From UBA3937 sp050951585 (lineage in GTDB: Bacteria > Bacillota > Peptococcia > DRI-13 > DTU073): a stretch of DNA of 25,942 bases. The position numbers and the translations under genes were made by a program. Below, in pieces: positions 16,569 through 23,237 of the stretch (position 1 is the stretch's first letter; every line of letters begins with the position of its first letter). The notes under the pieces are model-generated. The model did not search any database. It worked only from the letters and a program-made list of their open reading frames with translations, and was not told the DNA's origin. Location of the stretch: positions 1 to 25,942 of the forward strand of contig JBMNJI010000008.1 in the NCBI GenBank assembly GCA_050951585.1, written 5' to 3'.

Positions 16569-16603
16569 AAGATGGTCTATTTTCTGTTAGGCCATCTTCT
16601 TTT
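16569..16603 (+). terminator. Intrinsic terminator after the beta-propeller gene
   Basis: AAGATGGTCTA (16569-16579) pairs with TAGGCCATCTT (16588-16598) with one G-U pair and an 8-base loop, followed by CTTTT. The rest of the 215-base gap to lplA shows nothing clear. Confidence 0.7.
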
Positions 16604-16677
16604 ACACTGCTTCTTTTCTTTTTCAACATTGCTTGCCACCATGGCCACCTTATAAATAGATTTCGGGAGGGATTTTC

Positions 16678-17733
16678 TTGTATTACATATCCAATTTCAG
16701 CCATGACCCGTATTACAATTTGGCTTTTGAGGAATATTGCTTTAAACAGCTGGATCCCATGGAGCAGTATGTTCTGCTTTGGCAGAATGAGCGCTCAGTC
16801 ATCGTGGGGAGATTCCAGAACACCCTGGCCGAGATTAATGCCGATTACGTAAAAAGGCATGGGGTGCATGTGGTCAGACGGATGACCGGCGGCGGGGCGG
16901 TTTATCATGATCTGGGCAATTTGAATTTTACCTTTATTCAAAACAGGCAAAGTGAGCAGATTGATTTTCGCCCTTTTACCGAACCGGTGGTAAAAGCCTT
17001 GGCCGAGATGGGGATTACCGCGGAAATCAGCGGACGGAATGACCTGACCATCGGCGGGAAAAAGTTTTCCGGTAATGCCCAGTATCACGAAAAAAACCGC
17101 ACGATGCATCACGGCACCCTGCTTTTTGCGGCGGATCTGGATGCCGTCGAGGCCGCCTTGCAGGTGAAGCAGGACAAGTACGCTTCGAAAGGGGTGAAAT
17201 CGGTCCGCAGCCGTGTCACCAATATCAGAGAGCATTTAGAACGACCGCTCACTCTGGCCCAGTTCAGAGATACCCTCCTGGAGCATTTATTTGCATACCA
17301 GGGCGAGCCCGTGCGGGAATATCATTTGCGTGATGAGGATTTAGCCGCCATTGCGCGCCTCTGTAATAGTAAATACCGTACCTGGGAGTGGAATTATGGG
17401 CAGTCACCGCAGTTTAATGTGAGAAATAACGGGCGCTTTGCCTGTGGCGGGCTTGAGGTGTGCCTGCAGGTGGATAAGGGGATAATAAAAGAGTGCAAAA
17501 TCTATGGGGATTATTTCAGCAATGAGGAGCCGACGGAATTTGAGCAGAAAATGAGCGGGGTCAAATACGAGAGCGAGGCAGTTTATGACGCTTTACATAA
17601 GGCCGGGGTTGCCAAGTACTTTGGGCAGGTTAGTGCGGAGGAATTACTGCCGCTTTTTATACCATCTGTGTATCGGGAACCGTTATTTGCGTATATCAGA
17701 AACGCTGTTGCCAGCAGAGAGAGCATTGACTAA
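16678..17733 (+). CDS. lplA: Lipoate-protein ligase A
   Basis: Attaches lipoate (through lipoyl-AMP) to lipoyl domains such as GcvH or 2-oxoacid dehydrogenase E2. 351 residues with an N-terminal LplA/biotin-ligase-like catalytic domain: RRMTGGGAVYHD at 67-78, LNFTFI, and GRNDLTIGGKKFSGNAQY, where one of Lys128/Lys129 is the expected conserved lysine. HHGTLLF follows. The C-terminal accessory domain runs from about 245 (KYRTWEWNYGQSPQFNV) to the end. The start is TTG 16678, with a strong GGGAGGG site at 16665-16671 six bases upstream; the chain begins YYISNFSHDPYYNLAFEEY, the normal family start. No lipoyl-domain gene is in this window. Confidence 0.92.
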   Translation: MYYISNFSHDPYYNLAFEEYCFKQLDPMEQYVLLWQNERSVIVGRFQNTLAEINADYVKRHGVHVVRRMTGGGAVYHDLGNLNFTFIQNRQSEQIDFRPFTEPVVKALAEMGITAEISGRNDLTIGGKKFSGNAQYHEKNRTMHHGTLLFAADLDAVEAALQVKQDKYASKGVKSVRSRVTNIREHLERPLTLAQFRDTLLEHLFAYQGEPVREYHLRDEDLAAIARLCNSKYRTWEWNYGQSPQFNVRNNGRFACGGLEVCLQVDKGIIKECKIYGDYFSNEEPTEFEQKMSGVKYESEAVYDALHKAGVAKYFGQVSAEELLPLFIPSVYREPLFAYIRNAVASRESID

Positions 17734-17755
17734 TAAAACATAATAAAACATAATA
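17734..17755 (+). repeat. Short AT-rich tandem repeat
   Basis: TAAAACATAA occurs twice in direct succession just after the lplA stop codon. It may be simple slippage. Confidence 0.4.
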
Positions 17756-17850
17756 GAAGTAATATATGAAGTGTAAGTAAAAAATGCGGCGAAGGCATGA
17801 GCATCGCGGAAAAGAGAACGTGGTGAGAGCAGCGAACAGGAGGGAAAATA

Positions 17851-18996
17851 ATGTCTCAGATTGATTTAATTGCTACCGCGACTTTTGGGTTGGAGTCCGT
17901 TGTGGCCAGGGAGTTAAGGGAGCTTGGTTATACGGAACAGACCGTGGAGAACAGCAGGGTGATTTTTGCCGGTGATGAGAGGGCTGTTTGCCGCACAAAC
18001 CTTTGGTTGCGGACAGCCGACCGGGTGCTGATTAAGATGGGGCAATTCAAGGCGTTCAGTTTTGAAGAATTGTTTCAGCAGACGAAGGCGTTACCCTGGG
18101 GCGACTGGCTCCCGGTTGATGCCGAGTTTCCCGTGGAGGGCAAGTCCATTAATTCTCTTTTGCATAGTGTTCCGGATTGTCAGGCGATCGTCAAAAAAGC
18201 GGTGGTTGAAAAAATGAAGGAAAAATATAAGGTCGGCTGGTTTCCGGAAAAAGGACCGCGGTATAAAATTGAAGTCGCTATCTTAAAGGATGTGGTGACT
18301 CTGACGATTGATACAAGCGGACCGGGCCTGCATAAAAGGGGTTATCGCAAGCTAGTGGGACAGGCTCCTTTGAAAGAAACGCTGGCGGCGGCAATGATCA
18401 TGCTAAGCTTCTGGAAAGCAGAGCGTCCTTTTATTGATCCCTTTTGCGGCTCGGGGACAATTCCGATTGAGGCTGCTCTGATCGGTCTGAATCGGGCGCC
18501 GGGCCTCAAGCGCAGTTTTACGGCGGAGGATTGGCCGAATATTCCCCGGAAGCTGTGGCAGGAGGCGCGTCAGGAGGCAGAGGATTTAATCCGGACGGAA
18601 CTGGTCATGGATATTGAGGGCTATGACTGGGATAAGGAAGCCTTGAGCCTAGCCCGTTATCATGCCAGGGAGGCGGGTGTCGAGAAGCTTATTCATTTTC
18701 AGGAGCGGGCGCTGGCTGATTTTAGTACGAAGAAGCAATACGGCTATCTGATTTGCAATCCGCCGTATGGAGAGCGCCTCGAAGAAAAGGCGACGGTGGA
18801 ACGTCTTTACCGGCAGATGGGACAGGTTTTTGGAAAGCTGGATACCTGGTCATATTTTATCCTGACGGCGCATCCGGCCTTTGAAAAGTTATTCGGACGT
18901 AAGGCGGGCAAAAACAGAAAGCTGTATAACGGCCGGATTGAATGCCACTATTATCAGTACTTCGGGCCCAAGCCGCCCCGGGGAAAAGCGGAATAG
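17851..18996 (+). CDS. ypsC: THUMP-domain rRNA guanine-N2 methyltransferase (YpsC/RlmL-N type)
   Basis: Class I SAM-dependent RNA methyltransferase of 381 residues, the size of Bacillus YpsC, equivalent to the N-terminal half of E. coli RlmL, which makes m2G2445 in 23S rRNA. Residues 3-60 are a ferredoxin-like part (ATATFGLESVVARELRELGY). About 60-160 is the THUMP domain (KALPWGDWLPVDAEF, IEVAILKDVVTLTIDTSG). The Rossmann domain has LHKRGYRKLVGQAPLKETLA, DPFCGSGTIPIEAAL (from residue 196) and the N-P-P-Y motif NPPYGERL (from residue 303), typical for amino-group methylation. AGGAGGG lies just before the ATG. It runs in the same direction as lplA after a 117-base gap. The exact target base is inferred from the family. 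Confidence 0.9.
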   Translation: MSQIDLIATATFGLESVVARELRELGYTEQTVENSRVIFAGDERAVCRTNLWLRTADRVLIKMGQFKAFSFEELFQQTKALPWGDWLPVDAEFPVEGKSINSLLHSVPDCQAIVKKAVVEKMKEKYKVGWFPEKGPRYKIEVAILKDVVTLTIDTSGPGLHKRGYRKLVGQAPLKETLAAAMIMLSFWKAERPFIDPFCGSGTIPIEAALIGLNRAPGLKRSFTAEDWPNIPRKLWQEARQEAEDLIRTELVMDIEGYDWDKEALSLARYHAREAGVEKLIHFQERALADFSTKKQYGYLICNPPYGERLEEKATVERLYRQMGQVFGKLDTWSYFILTAHPAFEKLFGRKAGKNRKLYNGRIECHYYQYFGPKPPRGKAE

Positions 18997-19028
18997 CTTG
19001 CCAACTTTGGCGAAGAGGTGATTAGAGG

Positions 19029-19148
19029 ATGAAGATTGTTCAAGCTTCCGAGAAGCATCTTGAGGGAGTAGTGAATTTGTGTAATTGCTCTATAGAAAAC
19101 ATGAGGAATAACGGCATAGATCAGTGGGATGAAACTAATCTAATATAA
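19029..19148 (+). pseudogene. Truncated GNAT N-acetyltransferase (N-terminal stub)
   Basis: A 39-codon reading frame after AGAGG: it begins KIVQASEKHLEGVVNLCNCS and continues IENMRNNGIDQWDETNLI before a TAA stop. This matches the first strands and helix of a GNAT acetyltransferase subfamily whose members read NM...GIDQWDE.YP. The rest of the domain, including the acetyl-CoA-binding R/QxxGxG/A loop, is not found in any frame downstream before the terminator at 19242. It is therefore a 5' remnant left after deletion. It lies 32 bases after the RNA methyltransferase stop and may still be co-transcribed. Confidence 0.6.
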
Positions 19149-19241
19149 AACTCATTCTAAATTTGCCAAAAACCCAAAACTGCGGGAATAGAATTATCAG
19201 GCTTTGGCGAGGGGCCGGTTTTGTTCGGGAATTACCTTAGG

Positions 19242-19275
19242 GGGCTTTGCTTTGAAAAGAGGGGAAGCCCTTTTT
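19242..19275 (+). terminator. Intrinsic terminator before the SLH gene
   Basis: GGGCTT (19242-19247) pairs with AAGCCC (19265-19270) and is followed by TTTTT (19271-19275). It ends the transcript of the methyltransferase and GNAT stub. The remaining 126 bases to the SLH start are AT-rich with no clear promoter. Confidence 0.65.
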
Positions 19276-19401
19276 CCGCATAAAAGAGCAGGGAATATCG
19301 AATTAATCGCGAAAAGAATAAATAGCAATAATCCAGTTAAAGAGTCTTAAAACACAGACAATGAACAACATATATCAAGAGCATTGGGGGTTATGTAACT
19401 A

Positions 19402-22401
19402 ATGCATAAGAAAGAACCGCGGCTGATTTCATTGCTGCTCTTTTTCGCTTTTCTTTTGAACTTTTGCGTTCCTTGTATTCCTGTTCAGGCAGAGGAAACA
19501 TTTTTGTCGGATGCTCCGATAGAAAAAGGGATCTTTTCTGCATCGGAAGACTCCGGTGTAAAGGAAGCCCATTTCGGTGATATAGGAGGACATTGGGCGG
19601 AAAAGGAGATCAAAGCCTGGACGGCGTGTGAGCTGGCGGGGGGTTACCCTGATGGTACTTTTCGGCCGGACAGCCCCATTACGCGGGCCGAGTTTGTGAC
19701 GCTGGTCAACCGGGCATTTGACTCTAGTAAAATGCTTGGTATGGATGAAATGGCGATTAGCCAAACCAGCGGCACTGCTGGCTTTCGTGATGTGGCGGCA
19801 ACTGACTGGTATGCGCCCGAGTTTGCTAAAGCGGTGGCGATAGGCTATCTAAGTGGTTATCCGGACGGCACGGTGAAGCCGCAAAACCTGCTGACCCGGC
19901 AGGAAGCGGCGGTGCTTTTGGCGCGGATTATGCCGTCGGCCGGTTTGGCGAAAGATAATATATTTGTCGACCAGGCGCAAATACCGGAGTGGAGCGAAGC
20001 AGCCATAGCCGCGGCAGCAAACGGTGGCTACATGAAGGGGTATCCGGACGGCACTTTTCAGCCTGCCAGACCGATTACCCGGGCGGAGGCGATCTCCCTC
20101 TTAGACCGTGCCGTCGGCACATTATCTAATCACAATAGACCTCTTGACGACGGTCAGTATACCCAGTCGAAAAAGAAAAAAAGCAATGATGTCAGTTTAA
20201 GTGACTTAACAATAAACGGAATTACCGTACCGGGCTTTGCGATCGATGTTTTGTCCTATGAGCTAGTATTGCCTTACGGCACGACCGATGCGGATCTGCC
20301 ACAGGTGGCCGGGGTTGCCGCTACCGCGCATCATGCGAAAGCAAGAGTCACGGTGACACAAGCGGTCGGCTTAATGGCCCCGGATAATATCGCTACTGTA
20401 CTGGTAACGGCGGAGAACGGCAGAACCCAGGTCTATACGGTGCTCTTTACTGTTGCGCCCAACACAGCCACTAGTCTGAGTGAATTTACGATCGGCGGCG
20501 AAGATATTTTAGCTTTACCGGGAGTGCTTACCGCAGCAGGGGCATTTTTGCCGGTAGCAGATTTTACTGATTTTGAAGGTATTGTTGTGGAAAGCACTGA
20601 TCCGCATGCTGCGGTGACGGTTACTTTAGATGGGACTTTAATTGCGGAAGAAGCATTAGCCACGCAGGTGATCACGGCTAATAATGTCATTATCGTTACG
20701 GTAGTGGCTGAAGATGGAGTAACGACCGGAAATTATAAGGTAACGGCCGTGCAGGCTTATTGCGTGACCTATGACGGTAACGGCAGTACGAGCGGCAGTG
20801 TGCCAACCGACGGGAACGCTTACCAAGGAGGAGATACCGTAACGCTATCGGAGAACGTTGGTGCGCTTAGCAAGACGAACTATATCTTCGCCGGATGGCA
20901 AACCGCACAGGATGGCAGCGGGACAACTTACGAAGCGGGAGATACTTTCGAGCTGGGGGAAGCGAATGTGACCCTGTATGCCCGGTGGGTCATTGACAAT
21001 AATTTTACCAATGAAAGCCGGACCGGAACAACGGCGACTTTCACCTGGACAGCGGCGGAAGGGGCGGACAGTGTTCAGATTCGGCAATCGGCAGACGGCG
21101 GGCAGACCTGGGAAGACGCTACCCATGCAGCCCTGCTTCCGACCGCCGAGACCGTGGTAGTAACAGGGCTGAGTACCGGGACAGATTATCGCTTTAAGCT
21201 GCTTGTTACGGGTGGAGCTACTCCCGGCGAATCCCGCACAATAGAAGTAACAACCGAGGAAGAACTAGTCTTTGGCGCGTCCTGGAATAGCAGTACAGGA
21301 GGTACGACAATGACACGGCTGGGGGACGCCGTTGGGGCAAACGGCAAAACAACTCCGGCGCAAATCGGTAAATATTTTGATGATTTTGCCCCGTGGAGCG
21401 GGATGAGACTCTGCACGGTGTCCGATGGCGGGGTGATTACTTCTTATCTTGACGAATTTGCTAATCCGGATGACTTTGATCGTTCTGGTGGTGCCGGGCA
21501 GGTGATGGTGCAAATACCGAAATTCTATTATAAGCATACTTATGAAAACGGAGTTCATGAATTTTGGGTGGCTGATAGTTCTGCAGAAGGCTACATTTTG
21601 CATCCGGCTTTTATGCGGGCCGGATCAGAAAGGGATTTTCTGCTTGTTGGGGCATACAAAGCGAGTTTGGGAAAAGCCGAAGACAATGTAACTGACACGA
21701 TTGCTTCCCGTACGGGTACCTTTCCGGAGGTGTCGAAAACATTAAAAGAATTCCGGGATTATGCCACTGCCAGAGGTGATAACTGGACACAGATTGATGC
21801 CCTGACGAGAAATGCGATAGCGCTATTGTACCTGGTAGAATATGCGAACACGGATAGCGAAAATGCCATTGGTCGGGGGGTTGTAATCGCCAGCGAGCCT
21901 GTTGCCTGCGGGGGTTGTAATTACCTAAACGGGGCGTCCGGAAATGCAGCCGGCGATGTGGGAAAGAGGTCGGTAAGTTACCGTGGAATGGAAGACCTTT
22001 GGGGCAACTATTGGGAATTTATTGATGGAATAAACATTCGCGACTATTGTCCATATGTTGCTGATAATAGCTTTAAAAGTAACGAGTTTGAAGGGGAATA
22101 TCAGGAACTGTCCGTTAGTTTACCCAACGCTGACGGCTATATAACGGATTTTATCTTTTCGCCGAAGGAAGAAGAAAACTGGTTCTTGCTGCCGTCTACG
22201 GTAGACTCAAACGATAAAACGCGTATACCGGATTATTATTATCAAAGTAGTGGTGAGAGAATCGTTCTGGCCGGTGGCCGTTGGAGCAGTGGGGGAACGG
22301 CCGGGATGTTTTCCTATACAATAAATGCCGTTTCAACTAGCAAGAATGATTATTCGACGGCACGCATCCTATTCATACCTGAAAGTGAGTTGGAAAAGTA
22401 A
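19402..22401 (+). CDS. SLH-anchored surface protein with C-type-lectin-like C-terminus
   Basis: 999 residues, wall-attached. Signal peptide is 1-30 (ending PVQA). Three SLH repeats lie at about 57-105, 126-175 and 187-237, each with GYPDGT (81, 152, 213) and ITRAE/LTRQE. A Lys-rich hinge (257-260) leads to two cadherin-like or Ig-like strand domains (about 264-353 and 356-450), an InlB/Flg_new repeat (452-530: CVTYDGNGSTSG...YIFAGWQ...VTLYARW) and a fibronectin-III-like domain (about 533-618). From about 622 comes a domain resembling the formylglycine-enzyme/C-type-lectin fold: MVQIPKFYYKH, GMEDLWGNYWEFIDGINI, and a last motif LAGGRWSSGGTAGMFSY (Trp961). That end resembles variable lectin domains of phage and retroelement target proteins. 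No reverse transcriptase lies in the window. Ligand is unknown; adhesion is likely. Confidence 0.85.
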   Translation: MHKKEPRLISLLLFFAFLLNFCVPCIPVQAEETFLSDAPIEKGIFSASEDSGVKEAHFGDIGGHWAEKEIKAWTACELAGGYPDGTFRPDSPITRAEFVTLVNRAFDSSKMLGMDEMAISQTSGTAGFRDVAATDWYAPEFAKAVAIGYLSGYPDGTVKPQNLLTRQEAAVLLARIMPSAGLAKDNIFVDQAQIPEWSEAAIAAAANGGYMKGYPDGTFQPARPITRAEAISLLDRAVGTLSNHNRPLDDGQYTQSKKKKSNDVSLSDLTINGITVPGFAIDVLSYELVLPYGTTDADLPQVAGVAATAHHAKARVTVTQAVGLMAPDNIATVLVTAENGRTQVYTVLFTVAPNTATSLSEFTIGGEDILALPGVLTAAGAFLPVADFTDFEGIVVESTDPHAAVTVTLDGTLIAEEALATQVITANNVIIVTVVAEDGVTTGNYKVTAVQAYCVTYDGNGSTSGSVPTDGNAYQGGDTVTLSENVGALSKTNYIFAGWQTAQDGSGTTYEAGDTFELGEANVTLYARWVIDNNFTNESRTGTTATFTWTAAEGADSVQIRQSADGGQTWEDATHAALLPTAETVVVTGLSTGTDYRFKLLVTGGATPGESRTIEVTTEEELVFGASWNSSTGGTTMTRLGDAVGANGKTTPAQIGKYFDDFAPWSGMRLCTVSDGGVITSYLDEFANPDDFDRSGGAGQVMVQIPKFYYKHTYENGVHEFWVADSSAEGYILHPAFMRAGSERDFLLVGAYKASLGKAEDNVTDTIASRTGTFPEVSKTLKEFRDYATARGDNWTQIDALTRNAIALLYLVEYANTDSENAIGRGVVIASEPVACGGCNYLNGASGNAAGDVGKRSVSYRGMEDLWGNYWEFIDGINIRDYCPYVADNSFKSNEFEGEYQELSVSLPNADGYITDFIFSPKEEENWFLLPSTVDSNDKTRIPDYYYQSSGERIVLAGGRWSSGGTAGMFSYTINAVSTSKNDYSTARILFIPESELEK

Positions 22402-22404
22402 CAC

Positions 22405-22437
22405 AAAATACCTCGGCTTAACAAGCCGGGGTATTTT
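22405..22437 (+). terminator. Intrinsic terminator of the SLH gene
   Basis: A 15-bp stem (22405-22419 with 22423-22437, one T-G pair), loop AAC, ending in TTTT. The A-rich start of the left arm also makes it usable on the minus strand for the ATPase remnant. Confidence 0.85.
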
Positions 22438-22463
22438 CCGGATCAGGTTATTCATTATAGCGA

Positions 22464-22673
22464 TCAGCCATCCAACAAAAAATCTGTCAGTATAACAATT
22501 CTGATTCCATCCTGCGTCACCGGGTGCTCACAGTTACCGGCGATGACGAGCTTTTCGTAATTGTCCCTTATACTGCGGAGCGGGGCAAGCTCGCGCTCTC
22601 TGGTGGCGGGATCGTTCATAGCCGCGGCGCGGATAGCATAAACTCGCTGAAAAACAAAGTTTATGCTATCCAT
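22464..22673 (-). pseudogene. 3' remnant of a DUF4143-type AAA ATPase
   Basis: The C-terminal approximately 65 residues of the reading frame (VYAIRAAAMNDPATRERELA, APLRSIRDNYEKLVI, then TQDGIRIVILTDFLLDG and stop) match the end of AAA_14/DUF4143 ATPases, which read YVQVA...T..RE..PL..I.DNYPK...DGI....I.DFLL. The ATPase domain and most of DUF4143 are absent. Upstream on the minus strand lie an unrelated frame, the valS promoter and the T-box leader. The homology ends at the right arm of a perfect inverted repeat (22631-22671). The gene is therefore a dead fragment. The first ATG in frame after the break is at 22673, but no ribosome site is seen. Confidence 0.6.
22631..22671. repeat. Perfect 14-bp inverted repeat at the ATPase remnant break
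   Basis: GGATAGCATAAACT (22631-22644) and AGTTTATGCTATCC (22658-22671) are exact reverse complements around 13 bases. It lies where the DUF4143-like homology stops. No T tract follows. Confidence 0.75.
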
Positions 22674-22768
22674 AGCACAAACATTCATATTTCGACTTTT
22701 ACGGCAGGAAGCTGAAATCTCACAAAAGCCACTGCGGGACACCCTGCTTACTATTTGCGTAAATATGT

Positions 22769-22797
22769 TTGACAACGGTCGGAGAAATGAGTAAGAT
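22769..22797 (+). promoter_or_regulatory. Promoter of the T-box/valS transcript
   Basis: A perfect -35 TTGACA (22769-22774), a 17-base spacer and TAAGAT (22792-22797). Transcription would start near 22804, giving a leader of about 430 bases to the valS start codon, long enough for a full T-box. Confidence 0.6.
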
Positions 22798-22879
22798 ATA
22801 AGGCAGATATTCTTAAGTCGCAGCATGATCAAATGCGCGTGCTTCAATTGTGGCATAAGAAACGAGATATTGTGGAATC

Positions 22880-23156
22880 GTTCGAAGAAGGGAAGTAGTA
22901 GGCTGTAAATCCCTGCAGAGAGATAAGCCCTTGGCTGTGAGGTTTATCAGGGCAAGTTGCAGCACTCAGTCGTCCCGGAGGCGCGGTGTTGAGTCCCTTA
23001 CAGGATGTGCAAAGTCATATCTGGAAGTATTTAAGGGAATTAGATACTGCCGGGTTTGCCCGTTACAGCAAAAAGCGAGAGTCCCCCATGGGGGAATTAA
23101 GGTGGTACCGCGGAACTGAATCCTTCCGTCCTTTTTTGGGATGGGAAGGATTTTTT
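22880..23156 (+). promoter_or_regulatory. T-box leader controlling valS
   Basis: tRNA-sensing riboswitch that lets transcription continue when uncharged tRNA-Val pairs with it. The conserved T-box AAGGTGGTACCGCGG is at 23099-23113. Stem I features are AAGTAGTA near 22895, CAGAGAG near 22917, and GCCCT/AGGGC around a GGCTGTGAGG apical part. A likely specifier GTC (Val) is at 22972-22974, just before CCGGAG; this choice is tentative. CCCCCATGGGGG forms a hairpin just upstream of the T-box. The terminator has AATCCTTCC (23119-23127) pairing with GGAAGGATT (23144-23152) and a T6 run (23151-23156); the antiterminator would use the T-box and the TCCTTCC arm. Position and the gene downstream make valine the expected signal. 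Confidence 0.9.
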
Positions 23157-23157
23157 A

Positions 23158-23184
23158 TTCTATAGAAAGTTTTCTATAGAAAGT
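23158..23184 (+). repeat. Two 13-bp direct copies with an internal palindrome
   Basis: TTCTATAGAAAGT is present at 23158-23170 and 23172-23184. The core TTCTATAGAA is its own reverse complement. It sits between the T-box terminator and the valS ribosome site. Confidence 0.6.
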
Positions 23185-23237
23185 AGTTTTCTTTATTCGG
23201 AACGGGAAAGATGTTTTCGGGGAAAGGATATGATGTG

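Noticed and set aside
22464..22856. The whole 130-residue minus ORF as an intact gene
   Set aside because: Only its C-terminal part has family resemblance; the N-terminal half overlaps the valS promoter and has no ribosome site.
19402..23200. Diversity-generating retroelement within the window
   Set aside because: The target-like domain is present, but I find no reverse transcriptase and no second copy of its 3' end downstream, so only the target can be suggested.
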